Below, piece after piece: positions 50,612 to 60,024 of a stretch of DNA of 64,000 nucleotides. Source of the stretch: CALDTK01 sp045110575 (lineage in GTDB: Bacteria > Bacteroidota > Bacteroidia > Chitinophagales > Saprospiraceae); assembly GCA_045110575.1 (NCBI GenBank), contig JBGCGF010000015.1:62001-126000 (forward strand). The letters run 5' to 3'. The notes beneath the pieces are model-generated. The model saw only the letters and a program-made list of their open reading frames with translations, was not told where the DNA came from and ran no database searches. How positions within the stretch are numbered: the first letter of the stretch is position 1; the number at the start of each line of letters is the position of its first letter. Made by a program: the position numbers and the translations under genes.

Positions 50612-51070
50612 ATGGTCGGAAAAGTCAAAGACTTCTTTGGAATCGAAGGAGTGCGCTTAGAGTTGTTTGTACCGGAAGACTTCAAGCTTTCTAGTGGTAC
50701 TATTAAAGGAACACTGAAGCTTTCAAGTCTTCGTGCGCAAACTGTTACTGCGCTTTCGATTGAGCTACGTGAGCGCTATACGCGCGGTCGCGGTGAGAGC
50801 AAACTCATAGATACATACGTACTCGGGTATCTCCGAGAGTCTCGGGATCTTGCTGTCGCAGCAAACGAAGAGGTCTTTCTTCCGTTTGAATTGTGTTTTG
50901 CCGAAAGGCGCACCGCTATTGACGAATTCACTAAGAAGAGTCCTTTGCTCAAGCCTTTCAGTAAGTTGGCTAAGCTGACTAATGCGGCGAGTAGCACGTA
51001 TACCCTCATCGGGTCTGCGCTAGTGAAAGGAGTAAAACTCTCTCCTGAAGTGAAGCTCACGCTTGACTAA
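50612..51070 (+). CDS. Small protein with arrestin/Spo0M-like pattern
   Basis: A 152-residue soluble protein. The N-terminal strand pair VRLELFVPEDFKLSSGTIKGTLKLSSLRAQTVTALSIELRE resembles the first sheet of Spo0M/arrestin-fold proteins (ligand-free beta sandwich). The C-terminal half is mixed. One iterated-motif copy at 50895 codes CFAERR. The family call is tentative. Convergent with the TPR lipoprotein, seven bases apart. Confidence 0.55.
   Translation: MVGKVKDFFGIEGVRLELFVPEDFKLSSGTIKGTLKLSSLRAQTVTALSIELRERYTRGRGESKLIDTYVLGYLRESRDLAVAANEEVFLPFELCFAERRTAIDEFTKKSPLLKPFSKLAKLTNAASSTYTLIGSALVKGVKLSPEVKLTLD
50895..50908 (-). repeat. Iterated motif, C-G form
   Basis: CCTTTCGGCAAAAC on the minus strand inside the arrestin-like gene. 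Confidence 0.8.
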
Positions 51071-51077
51071 CCCAAGG

Positions 51078-51938
51078 TCATAGGGACCCAAGCATTGATT
51101 TTGCATCGTTAGCTAAGTCGTGCTCAGGATAGTTGGCAATCATCTGCTCGAGTACAGCTCTGGCTTCTTCCTTTTCGCTGTACACTTCTTGTAAAACAAC
51201 GGCTTTCAGCATTAAAGCATCGCCGGCTCTTGGATTCTCCTCAAAGCGTCTAACGACCTCGTCGTAGTGCTCAATTGCGAGTGCATAATTTTTGGCTTGC
51301 TCAAGTACCCTTCCGGCAGCTAAATGGTCTTTAATTACTAGTGCTTCGTCATCTTCAATAGCTGTATAAGCCCATGAAGCTTTGCCGTATCGGACAGCCG
51401 CTTCTCTATCAAAGCCACTTGCTGGATAAGCTAGCATTTGAAGCTTTTTTTGTGCGTCAACCAACGTAAGCGTTTCATATGCTGCAGGGATTTTGGCCAA
51501 TCCTTTGTGTCGTTCGAAACGATCACGAATGGTGGCAAAAATGAGTTCCGCAGTTTCTGGTTCTTGGCGTCGCTGTATTGCGATCTCTGCTAGGAATAGA
51601 CTCGCATCCAAAACGGAATTCGCTTTTTGAAAGTCTGAAATGCCTCTTCGTAGACGGTTATACGCTTGGTCATGCTTGCCTCCGACATAGAGTGCCTCAG
51701 CTACGTAGCGAACTCGATCTAATCTCCTGGTTTGGCTGAGGGAGGTGTCTTGAGATTGCTTTTCGTAGGCCTTTATGAGTTCGGTGCGCGTTTCCGCTGA
51801 AGGATTTGCTCCATTACGCGCCTCCAGTAGCTCTACATGTTCCTGAAGTTGTTCGCTTGGAGTTAACTCAGGAGTCTGGTTACAGCTTACGCCAAAACCA
51901 CAGCTGAATCCGAAAATAAGAAGAATGAAAAACCGCAT
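51078..51938 (-). CDS. TPR lipoprotein
   Basis: A 286-residue lipoprotein (signal with lipobox FGVSC, Cys19) made of TPR-type helix pairs, clearest at AEALYVGGKHDQAYNRLRRGI and AKNYALAIEHYDEVVRRFEENPRAGDALMLKAVVLQE. It resembles outer membrane assembly or tol-pal-associated TPR proteins; no specific partner is indicated. The 281-base gap 51939-52219 upstream holds no feature I could support. Confidence 0.75.
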   Translation of the reverse strand: MRFFILLIFGFSCGFGVSCNQTPELTPSEQLQEHVELLEARNGANPSAETRTELIKAYEKQSQDTSLSQTRRLDRVRYVAEALYVGGKHDQAYNRLRRGISDFQKANSVLDASLFLAEIAIQRRQEPETAELIFATIRDRFERHKGLAKIPAAYETLTLVDAQKKLQMLAYPASGFDREAAVRYGKASWAYTAIEDDEALVIKDHLAAGRVLEQAKNYALAIEHYDEVVRRFEENPRAGDALMLKAVVLQEVYSEKEEARAVLEQMIANYPEHDLANDAKSMLGSL

Positions 51939-52219
51939 AGTCTTTATTTACAACAGGTCGAAGTTCGGTATTTGAGTCATGTCGCGCTTAACACATATCG
52001 TACAGGTGAATTCCCGCTAGAAAATCAATAAAAACAGACGGATTTAAAAGGTCTAGCTAGTGAAAAGTGCTCGGAATTCGTTCATTTTCGAAGTCGTGAT
52101 CATTGTTTTTCAAGTCCATCCTGAACACGAATGCTATCGCTAAGAACTTGCTTCTTCACTTGGTGATAAATCGGTCATTTTACAGTCAACCTTCAATCCC
52201 TTTAGTCGTTGCTACCGAT

Positions 52220-53581
52220 ATGCAGCAGCCTATCAGTATTTTTTGGTTTAGAAGAGATTTACGACTTAACGATAATGCAGGTTTGCACGCTGCGCTCAAA
52301 GCTGGATTGCCTGTGCTGCCGCTTTTCATCTTTGATCGTGACATTCTTGATAAGCTGGACGATAAATCAGATGCACGCGTCACGTTTTTGCAGCGTCGCG
52401 TGGCTAATCTTCAGAAAGAACTTGCTGCCCTTGGTGCACCTATGGAAGTGCGATACGGCACTCCAATTGAGATTTGGAAAGAACTTGCCGCAGAGCACAC
52501 GATCAAAAAGGTCTTTTGTAACCGTGATTATGAGCCTTATGCGATCTCAAGAGATAAGGATGTCGCAAGGCTACTAAAAGCGAAGGGGGCATCTTTTCAT
52601 ACACGTAAAGACCACGTGATTTTTGAAGAAAAGGAGGTGCAGAAGAAAGCAGGCGGTACCTACACGGTCTTTACTCCCTATAGCCGCACTTGGAAAGCTA
52701 AGCTTGATGAGCGGATATCCGTTGATGCTAACGGCGAACCTGTCAGCTATTTTTTCAAAGCATATCCAACAGAGGCATATTTCTCAGCTTTCGCGAAAAC
52801 AGGTAAGCAATTGTCTGGAACGCCAGCACCTAGCCTTCAGGAAATGGGTTTTGACGAAAGTCTAATTGAACTCCCTATACCTGAAGCTGAGGATGAGTTG
52901 ATCCGTAAGTATGACGAGCAACGCGACTTTCCTGCGATTGAAGGGACTTCTCGATTAGGACTTCATTTTAGACATGGAACGATTTCCATTCGACAATGGG
53001 CCCGTCGAGCCCAGGGATTGAACCAGACTTTTTTAAGTGAGCTTATTTGGCGTGATTTCTATTCTCAGGTTATGCAGGCTTATCCGCACGTCGTGAATCA
53101 AAGCTTTCGTAAAGCATACGATGAGATCCCTTGGGTCAATGACGAAGGGCATTTTGAGAAATGGTGCGCCGGTAAGACGGGTTATCCGATGGTAGATGCG
53201 GGTATGCGAGAGTTAAATGCAACAGGATTTATGCATAACCGTGTACGCATGGTTGTCGCCTCGTTCTTGACCAAGCATCTATTGACGGATTGGCGTTGGG
53301 GGGAATTGTACTTCGCTAAGAAGCTTCTAGACTTTGATTTAGCAAGCAACAATGGAGGCTGGCAGTGGGCTGCAGGTACAGGAACAGATGCCGCCCCGTA
53401 TTTCCGAGTATTTAACCCGGAGTCGCAGCTCAAAAAATTTGATAAAAAGCTTGAGTACGTCATGCACTGGGTGCCTGAGTACGGAACAACTAACTATCCA
53501 GACCCCATTGTTGAGCACAAGTGGGCACGACAACGTGCACTAGATACATATAAGGCAGGGCTTGCTGAAGCCCGTGGGTAA
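52220..53581 (+). CDS. Deoxyribodipyrimidine photolyase (CPD class I type)
   Basis: A 453-residue FAD enzyme repairing UV dimers. N-terminal antenna domain (ISIFWFRRDLRLNDNAGLHAAL), then the catalytic domain with TSRLGLHFRHGTISIRQ, the flavin-site segment FLSELIWRDFYSQVM, KWCAGKTGYPMVDAGMRELNATGFMHNRVRMVVASFLTKHLLTDWRWGE and DFDLASNNGGWQWAAGTGTDAAPYFRVFNP. The Trp residues for electron transfer are present. The ATG at 52220 is preferred over 52103, whose extension is not family-like. It could also be annotated cryptochrome, but the active-site pattern is photolyase. One iterated motif encodes SAFAKT. Confidence 0.88.
   Translation: MQQPISIFWFRRDLRLNDNAGLHAALKAGLPVLPLFIFDRDILDKLDDKSDARVTFLQRRVANLQKELAALGAPMEVRYGTPIEIWKELAAEHTIKKVFCNRDYEPYAISRDKDVARLLKAKGASFHTRKDHVIFEEKEVQKKAGGTYTVFTPYSRTWKAKLDERISVDANGEPVSYFFKAYPTEAYFSAFAKTGKQLSGTPAPSLQEMGFDESLIELPIPEAEDELIRKYDEQRDFPAIEGTSRLGLHFRHGTISIRQWARRAQGLNQTFLSELIWRDFYSQVMQAYPHVVNQSFRKAYDEIPWVNDEGHFEKWCAGKTGYPMVDAGMRELNATGFMHNRVRMVVASFLTKHLLTDWRWGELYFAKKLLDFDLASNNGGWQWAAGTGTDAAPYFRVFNPESQLKKFDKKLEYVMHWVPEYGTTNYPDPIVEHKWARQRALDTYKAGLAEARG
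52787..52800 (+). repeat. Iterated motif in photolyase gene
   Basis: GCTTTCGCGAAAAC, encoding AFAKT in a non-conserved loop. Confidence 0.8.
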
Positions 53582-54016
53582 CTAGTTAGTTCCCAGTGCT
53601 ATAGCTGGAGAAGCTTCTGCTACTTGAATCTTAGAAAAGAAGAGGGAGGCATTTTGATTACACGGCTCGAGTAAGTCAAAGTCACCAGTTCCATCTAGAA
53701 AAGGTCGAAATGTAAGGTGGTGCGTCTCGATATCTGTGTGCGGGTCAATGTTGCAATCTAGCATAACGAGGTTGTATGCGATCCCAGTTTGTTGATCCTT
53801 AATTACGGTGTTCTGTGACAGTTCGACATAAGACGCGTTGCCGCGCTTTTGTGTAATCGTAACAAGTGTTGCATCTTGATCTATACGTTCAACATGAATA
53901 CTAGCACTTGGATTGTTAGAGGTTTCGAATGTGGTTTGTGCATATAAGTCTGGCATTGCAAAGGCAGCGCATACCGTAAGCACAACCAGCGTTTTAAGGT
54001 TGGTCAGTTTTCTCAT
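53582..54016 (-). CDS. Secreted protein of unknown function
   Basis: A 144-residue exported protein with signal peptide ending at DLYAQ. The mature part is beta-rich (SIHVERIDQDATLVTITQKRG) with one Cys pair (LDCNID and LEPCNQN) that could form a disulfide. No family recognised. Its stop directly abuts the photolyase stop in convergent orientation. Confidence 0.6.
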   Translation of the reverse strand: MRKLTNLKTLVVLTVCAAFAMPDLYAQTTFETSNNPSASIHVERIDQDATLVTITQKRGNASYVELSQNTVIKDQQTGIAYNLVMLDCNIDPHTDIETHHLTFRPFLDGTGDFDLLEPCNQNASLFFSKIQVAEASPAIALGTN

Positions 54017-54150
54017 CTATGGTCTAATATTGCCAATAGCTTGCCAGCATCGATACATAGAAAACGTTGGTATACGTGCGTTGAAAAGTGGAGAAATTGC
54101 ACCTCTTTTCGCGCTCAAAATATTACCTTGCGCATCGCTGATTTACCACT

Positions 54151-56694
54151 ATGGCATCTACCCAAAGAATTGTCCCGATTTCGATCGAGGAAGAAATGAA
54201 GTCCGCCTACATCGATTACGCGATGTCGGTCATAGTTTCTCGTGCCCTACCGGACGTGAGAGATGGACTCAAGCCTGTACACCGCCGTGTGCTTTACGGA
54301 ATGAATGGCCTCGGTCTTTCGTTCAGTAAGTCGCATAAAAAGTCTGCGCGTATCGTAGGTGAAGTTCTCGGTAAGTATCACCCGCACGGTGATACTTCTG
54401 TTTACGACGCCATGGTTCGTATGGCCCAGGATTGGAGTCTTCGCTATCCACTTGTCAATGGCCAAGGAAACTTCGGTTCAATGGACGGTGACTCTCCGGC
54501 AGCGATGCGTTACACGGAGGCCAAAATGGCGAAGATTACCGACCTTATCCTTAACGACATCGATAAGGACACCGTTGATTTCTCTCTCAACTTCGATGAT
54601 ACGCTGAAAGAGCCGACGGTTCTTCCGACTAAGCTACCTAACCTCCTAATTAACGGAGCTACAGGTATCGCAGTAGGTATGGCGACCAACATGATGCCAC
54701 ACAACCTTACTGAGGTAGTGAACGGAATCATTGCGACGATCGAGAACCCTGAGATTGATATCGATGGATTGATGGAGCACATTACTGCTCCTGACTTCCC
54801 TACAGGTGGTACGATCTACGGAATGACTGGTGTGCGTGAAGCATTCGAGACAGGCCGTGGTCGAGTTATCGTTAGAGCAAAGGCAATCATTGAAGAGAAG
54901 AATGGTCGCGAGGTCATTATCGTCAATGAGATTCCTTTCCAGGTTAACAAGGCCAACTTGATCATCAAGATCGCTGACCTTGTCAATGATGGTAAGGTTG
55001 AAGGCATTAGTGCACTTCGTGACGAGTCTGACCGTAACGGTCTTCGTATCGTAGTTGAGTGCAAGCGTGATGCAATGGCATCGGTTGTATTAGCGAAGTT
55101 GTTCAAGTACACTCCGCTCCAGACGAGCTATGGTGTAAACAACGTTTGTCTCGTTAACGGCCGTCCACGTACACTTAACCTACGTCAGATCATTGATGAA
55201 TTCATCAAGTTCCGTATTGAGGTTGTAGTACGTCGCACACAATACGAATTACGCAAAGCACAGGAGCGAGCGCACATCCTAGAAGGCTTGTTGATTGCTT
55301 TGGATCATCTCGATGAGGTGATCAAGTTGATTAGAGGCTCTAAGGATGTTGAGGCAGCCCGCAACGGCTTGATGTCTACGTTCGAGTTGTCTGAAATTCA
55401 GGCAAGAGCGATCTTGGACATGCGACTGCAGAAGCTAACTGGACTCGAGCGTGACAAGGTGCGCGCTGAGTTCGATGAGTTGATGGTGAAGATTGCTTAC
55501 TACGAGTCGATTCTTGCAAGTGAGACGCTTCAAAAGGAGATAATTACTGAGGAGTTACTCGATGTCAAAGAGAACTTTGGTGATGAGCGTCGCACAGACA
55601 TCAGCTTTGCTGATGGTGACATCAACATGGAAGACCTCATCGCAAACGAAGAGGTTGTAATTACGATCAGTAACCTTGGTTACATCAAGCGTACAATTTC
55701 TACGGAATTCCGCGCTCAAAGCCGCGGTGGCCGTGGTTCACGAGGATCTAAGACACGTGATACAGACTTTGTAGAGCACATGTTTGTCGCTTACACGCAC
55801 AACTATCTCTTGCTCTTTACTGAGCAAGGACGTTGCTTCTGGTTACGTGGATTTGATATTCCAGAGGCTAGCAAGGCTAGTGCTGGACGAGTCATCCAGA
55901 ACATTCTGGCGATACCAAAAGAAGATAAGGTCAAGGCATACATCATTGTGCCAGATCTTACTGACGAAGCATTCCTTGATAGTCGCTTTATCCTCTTTGC
56001 TACCCGCCAAGGTGTGGTGAAGAAGACAAGCCTTCGTGCATATTCTCGTGTACGTCAAGCTGGTATTCGAGCGATCAATATCAATGAAGGAGACATGCTC
56101 TTGGAAGCTAAGCTTACAAGAGGTGATTCTCAGATCGTTTTGGCGACTCAGTCGGGTTACGCTATTCGTTTTGAGGAAACTCGAGTTCGTTCTATGGGAC
56201 GTACTTCGACGGGTGTTCGCGGTGTGTCTCTTCAAGGAGATGACGACAAGGTTGTAGGGATGATCGTGTTACACGAAGATGGTCTTCTAGCAGCAGACGC
56301 TCCAGCAGTTGATGTTGAAGCGGTAGAAGTTGAAGGATCTGAAGCTGAAACTGTGGTTCTTTCAAAGACCATCCTCGTAATCAGCGAGAATGGAATGGGC
56401 AAGCGCTCAGATCCTGAAGAGTACCGTATCACTAACCGTGGCGGTAAGGGTGTGCGCACGATGCAGATCACTGAGAAGACAGGAGCACTGGTTAGTGTGA
56501 AAGCAGTAACCGAAGCCGATGACCTCATGGTAACGACCAAAGATGGCATTGTGATCCGTCTACCGGTTGAGCAGATGCGCGTTATGGGTAGAGCAACTCA
56601 GGGCGTTCGTGTGATCAAGCTACAGAAGAAAGATGCCATCGCTGATGTCGCTGTCGTTCCACACAATGAAGAGGAAGAATCTGAAGAAGAGTAA
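54151..56694 (+). CDS. gyrA: DNA gyrase subunit A
   Basis: An 847-residue type IIA topoisomerase subunit. Catalytic Tyr121 in AAMRYTEA; quinolone pocket GKYHPHGDTSVYD with Thr82 and Asp86 (Thr here is common in wild types). NGATGIAVGMATNMMPHNLTEV and the coiled-coil gate follow. The C-terminal beta-pinwheel has six GyrA repeats and a GyrA box-like QSRGGRGSRG, then a short acidic tail EEEESEEE. Length normal. Single-gene unit with TPR gene 108 bases downstream. Confidence 0.95.
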   Translation: MASTQRIVPISIEEEMKSAYIDYAMSVIVSRALPDVRDGLKPVHRRVLYGMNGLGLSFSKSHKKSARIVGEVLGKYHPHGDTSVYDAMVRMAQDWSLRYPLVNGQGNFGSMDGDSPAAMRYTEAKMAKITDLILNDIDKDTVDFSLNFDDTLKEPTVLPTKLPNLLINGATGIAVGMATNMMPHNLTEVVNGIIATIENPEIDIDGLMEHITAPDFPTGGTIYGMTGVREAFETGRGRVIVRAKAIIEEKNGREVIIVNEIPFQVNKANLIIKIADLVNDGKVEGISALRDESDRNGLRIVVECKRDAMASVVLAKLFKYTPLQTSYGVNNVCLVNGRPRTLNLRQIIDEFIKFRIEVVVRRTQYELRKAQERAHILEGLLIALDHLDEVIKLIRGSKDVEAARNGLMSTFELSEIQARAILDMRLQKLTGLERDKVRAEFDELMVKIAYYESILASETLQKEIITEELLDVKENFGDERRTDISFADGDINMEDLIANEEVVITISNLGYIKRTISTEFRAQSRGGRGSRGSKTRDTDFVEHMFVAYTHNYLLLFTEQGRCFWLRGFDIPEASKASAGRVIQNILAIPKEDKVKAYIIVPDLTDEAFLDSRFILFATRQGVVKKTSLRAYSRVRQAGIRAININEGDMLLEAKLTRGDSQIVLATQSGYAIRFEETRVRSMGRTSTGVRGVSLQGDDDKVVGMIVLHEDGLLAADAPAVDVEAVEVEGSEAETVVLSKTILVISENGMGKRSDPEEYRITNRGGKGVRTMQITEKTGALVSVKAVTEADDLMVTTKDGIVIRLPVEQMRVMGRATQGVRVIKLQKKDAIADVAVVPHNEEEESEEE

Positions 56695-56802
56695 AATCTA
56701 TTGAAGTTTCCAATCGGTTAATAGCTAGTTAAACAAGGTGCTTCCGGTACCTTTTCACCGAGACAAGTTGTTCTCGTATCAATCAAAGTACATTCACGAC
56801 CT

Positions 56803-58122
56803 ATGAGAAAATTCTCATTTTTAGTTCTAGCACTTACGTTTTTAAGCGGCGTAGCGCTAGCCCAAGACCCGGCAAAGCTCATCAAGACTGGCAAAAAAGC
56901 TCTTGCTGAGTACACTGCTGATCCTACTAACCTCGACGCCTTGATGACTGCACGCAAGTCAGCCGAAGAAGCGACAATGGCAGGAGGTGATATTGCCGGT
57001 ACATGGATGCTACTTGGTAGCACCCAAGCTGCTGAAATACGTCAAGTTGCATCTTCTATCACCACTAAGAATGCTGAATACGCTGGCCAAAAACTTTTGG
57101 ACCCAACTGCTGCTGAGCCGGATTTCGCTTCAGTAACTGTGCCGCAAGAAGCTTCTGATAAGGCGATTGAGGCCTACACGAAGGGCTACAATAAAGCAGT
57201 CAAAGCAAAAAGCAAGAAGAAAGCCGTTGATGGTCTTCGCCAAGTAGCTTCTGACATGGGAGTTATAGGTAACGTTATGCTTGGTAGTAACCGTTATAGT
57301 GACGCTTTCTATCCGCTTAACTGTGCCTTGAAAATCAATGACATTTTCGTTGCCAACGGCGAAACGCCAGTCTTTGAGAAGAAAGAAGATCTAGACCAAC
57401 AAAAGTACATTACTGCTATTGTTGCTCGATCTGCCGGAGACATGGAAACTTCAATGAAGTATCATAAAGAGCTTTATGATGCGGGTTCAAAAGAGCCAGC
57501 GATCTATGCAGGCTACTCTAGTCTTCTAATGAAAGCTGGTGATGAAGAAGGTGGACTAGCTGCCCTTAATAAAGGCCGTGAGTTGTTCCCTGACAACAAA
57601 GACATTCTATTTGCGGAGATTAACTACTACATTGGTAAAGGTGACTACGCAACACTAGAGACGAAGCTTCAGTCAGCTATTGCTCAGGAGCCAGACAATG
57701 TTGGTTTGTACAATGCCCTTGGTAATGTATACATGAACCTTTCTCAAGAAGCTACCGAGCCTGCTAAGGCATTGTCTTACGAAGAGAAGTCAATTGGTTA
57801 CTACAAAGAAGTATTGAGCCGTGACGACAAGAACCTCGATGCGACATACTCTATCGGTTCTATGTACTACAACACAGCTGTGAAAAAGGCTGGTGTAATG
57901 AACGGTCTAGGTACTTCAAAGGCTGAGCAAAGTCAATATGATGCGCTCAATGCAGAAATTAAAGTCCTTTTTGATAAAGCACTTCCATATTTTGAGCAGG
58001 CAATAGCACTTGATGGTTCTGATCGCAACACGCTTATAGCTCTTAAAGAGATCTATGCTCGTAAAAACGATTACGCAAAGAGCAAGGAGTACGGTGCACG
58101 TTTAGATGCACTAGAGAAATAG
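56803..58122 (+). CDS. Exported TPR protein
   Basis: A 439-residue protein with signal peptide (FLSGVALAQ) and TPR-like helix repeats across the mature part, clearest at YNALGNVYMNLSQEATEPAKALSYEEKSIGYYKEVLSRDDKNLDATYSIGSMYYNTA and the final ALPYFEQAIALDGSDRNTLIALKEIYARK. Similar periplasmic or surface TPR proteins are frequent in Bacteroidota. Function unknown. A strong terminator follows. Confidence 0.75.
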   Translation: MRKFSFLVLALTFLSGVALAQDPAKLIKTGKKALAEYTADPTNLDALMTARKSAEEATMAGGDIAGTWMLLGSTQAAEIRQVASSITTKNAEYAGQKLLDPTAAEPDFASVTVPQEASDKAIEAYTKGYNKAVKAKSKKKAVDGLRQVASDMGVIGNVMLGSNRYSDAFYPLNCALKINDIFVANGETPVFEKKEDLDQQKYITAIVARSAGDMETSMKYHKELYDAGSKEPAIYAGYSSLLMKAGDEEGGLAALNKGRELFPDNKDILFAEINYYIGKGDYATLETKLQSAIAQEPDNVGLYNALGNVYMNLSQEATEPAKALSYEEKSIGYYKEVLSRDDKNLDATYSIGSMYYNTAVKKAGVMNGLGTSKAEQSQYDALNAEIKVLFDKALPYFEQAIALDGSDRNTLIALKEIYARKNDYAKSKEYGARLDALEK

Positions 58123-58155
58123 TCATCCTTACTCATTCACCTTGTTGAATGTAAG

Positions 58156-58195
58156 AGCCGCCGTTCCTGAATAGGATCGGCGGCTTTTCTTTTTG
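58156..58195 (+). terminator. Intrinsic terminator after TPR gene
   Basis: AGCCGCCG and CGGCGGCT arms, 14-base loop, followed by TTTTCTTTTT. It isolates the TPR gene from the TRAP operon. Confidence 0.85.
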
Positions 58196-58228
58196 ATTTA
58201 TGTCTAGTGCACTTCACCATTGCAGTAC

Positions 58229-58720
58229 ATGTATATTGATGCCGTGAATGCCTACAAGCGCCTTATTGATACTATTGAAGCTTCGGGAGCAATCTTGTTG
58301 CTATTGGTCGCGGTGATCTTTGCCGTGGATGTTATTGGCCGCTACTTGTTTGGAATAACTGCTTCTTGGATTGTCGAACTAGAGTGGTATCTCGCTGCGA
58401 TAGCCTTGCTAGTATCTTTTGCCCCTACTTTGTATAGAGATGGTCATGTACGTGTGGATGTAATACGGGAAAGAATGAACCCCGTATCGAAGCGCTGGAT
58501 CGACAAAATCGGTCATTTTCTATTCCTGCTACCATGGTGCATTTTCATCGTTTATGCAGCTTCTCGATATGCCTATAATAGCTACTTGATAGGGGAGGGG
58601 AGTCCTGATCCAGGTGGATTGCCTTTTCGTTGGATAATAAAGGCATTTCTCCCTATTGGTTTCGCGCTTTTAGGGATCGAAGGTTTACGTCAACTTGTTA
58701 CGAAGAAGGTGAAGAACTAA
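58229..58720 (+). CDS. dctQ: TRAP transporter small permease subunit
   Basis: A 163-residue inner membrane protein with four spans: LLLLVAVIFAVDVIGRYLFGITASWIVELEWYLAAIALLVSF and later spans, the usual DctQ pattern (DVIGRYLF...W..E). TRAP transporters import organic acids with a sodium gradient. The ATG at 58229 is chosen over a TTG at 58220. It overlaps the large subunit by one base. Confidence 0.9.
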   Translation: MYIDAVNAYKRLIDTIEASGAILLLLVAVIFAVDVIGRYLFGITASWIVELEWYLAAIALLVSFAPTLYRDGHVRVDVIRERMNPVSKRWIDKIGHFLFLLPWCIFIVYAASRYAYNSYLIGEGSPDPGGLPFRWIIKAFLPIGFALLGIEGLRQLVTKKVKN

Positions 58721-60006
58721 TGGGATTATTAGCACTACTTGTCTTTGCAGTTATCGTTCTAGCCATTCTATCGGGTTATCCCGTGGCGGTATCCTTAGGA
58801 GGTGTTTCGCTTGTAGCAGGTTACGTTTTGCTAGGACCGGCATTCATGCAGTTCTTGCCAAGTAGAATCATTGGGGTGCTTAGTAACTATGTGCTTTTAG
58901 CCGTTCCGATGTTTATCGTAATGGGCTTAGCGTTGCAGCGCAGTGGGCTTGCCGAATCCTTGATGAAAGGTCTAGCGAAAACAATGGGTAACCTCAGAGG
59001 AGGCTTAGCGATTGCAGTATTGCTAGTAGGTGCACTTCTGGCAGCTAGTACTGGGATTGTAGGAGCTTCTGTGGTCACCTTAGGGCTCATAGCATTCCCC
59101 GTGATGCAGTCTCAAGGATATAATCCTCGTATATCAGCAGGTATCATTGCGAGCGCAGGAACACTAGGGCAAATTATACCTCCGAGTATTGTACTCGTCC
59201 TTCTAGGAAGTGTCATGCAGGTTAGTGTAGGTGGGTTGTTTACAGCGGCAATCTGGCCGAGTGTTCTGATTGTCGTTTTGTACGGGGTGTACATTTTTGG
59301 CTATGCAGTAGTTAGGCCAGAATCAATGCCTTCAGCTGTCGCCAAAACAGTAATTGTGGAAGAGGGTAGTGTTCAAGACTCAACTCCTCCACTTTGGTTA
59401 GGGATCGGTGGACCATTACTACTAATCATCGGTGTTCTTGGAAGCATACTCTTAGGCGCAGCAAGTCCTACGGAAGCATCTGGTTTAGGTGCTGTCGTAG
59501 CGTTAGGATTGCTTGCTGCTGCTGGCCGATGGTCTTGGACTACTGTGCTTGAAATTGGGAAAGAGTCCCTGCGACTGAGTTCAATGATCTTTTTGATCTT
59601 GCTTGGCGCCACGACATTTGCCTTGGTCTTCCGTGGGCTTGAAGGGGATCAACTACTTGTGAGTTGGGTTACAGATTCTGGCTTGTCTGCGAATACGTTT
59701 GTGATCCTGTTGCTGCTCGTTGTCTTTATAGCAGGTTTCTTCATTGACTTTATCGAGATCATCTTTATCGTTGTGCCAGTGGTTCTCCCATTGGTGCATG
59801 CCTATGGTATTGATCCGTTGTGGTTGGCGGTGTTGTTGGGGATCAACTTACAGACGAGTTTTCTCACGCCGCCATTCGGTTTTAGTCTATTCTATCTTCG
59901 AGGTGTAGTCCCTGAGACCGTACCTACGAGTGAAATTTACAGAGGGGTTATACCATTTGTGATGATACAGTTGGTTGTGCTAGCCTTTGTTTTCTGGTGG
60001 GGTTGA
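58720..60006 (+). CDS. dctM: TRAP transporter large permease subunit
   Basis: A 428-residue membrane protein with about 12 spans. Signatures: LSGYPVAVSLGGVSL, ASTGIVGASVVTLGLIAFPVMQSQGYNPRISAGIIASAGTLGQIIPPSIVLVLLG, the repeat half with ATTFALVFRGLEGDQL, DFIEIIFIVVPVVLPL and NLQTSFLTPPFGFSLFYLRGV. An insertion at residues 205-225 (VVRPESMPSAVAKTVIVEEG) carries a one-mismatch copy of the iterated motif. Function: substrate translocation with DctQ. The binding protein is encoded convergently next door. Confidence 0.92.
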   Translation: MGLLALLVFAVIVLAILSGYPVAVSLGGVSLVAGYVLLGPAFMQFLPSRIIGVLSNYVLLAVPMFIVMGLALQRSGLAESLMKGLAKTMGNLRGGLAIAVLLVGALLAASTGIVGASVVTLGLIAFPVMQSQGYNPRISAGIIASAGTLGQIIPPSIVLVLLGSVMQVSVGGLFTAAIWPSVLIVVLYGVYIFGYAVVRPESMPSAVAKTVIVEEGSVQDSTPPLWLGIGGPLLLIIGVLGSILLGAASPTEASGLGAVVALGLLAAAGRWSWTTVLEIGKESLRLSSMIFLILLGATTFALVFRGLEGDQLLVSWVTDSGLSANTFVILLLLVVFIAGFFIDFIEIIFIVVPVVLPLVHAYGIDPLWLAVLLGINLQTSFLTPPFGFSLFYLRGVVPETVPTSEIYRGVIPFVMIQLVVLAFVFWWG

Positions 60007-60024
60007 TAGCCCTCAGTACTCCAG

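Noticed and set aside
53913..54329. Plus-strand 138-codon frame before gyrA
   Set aside because: Overlaps the secreted-protein gene and gyrA in other frames; clearly a shadow.
54380..54420. Thr82 in GyrA as a quinolone-resistance mutation
   Set aside because: Thr at this position is normal in many wild-type gyrases; no resistance claim can be made.
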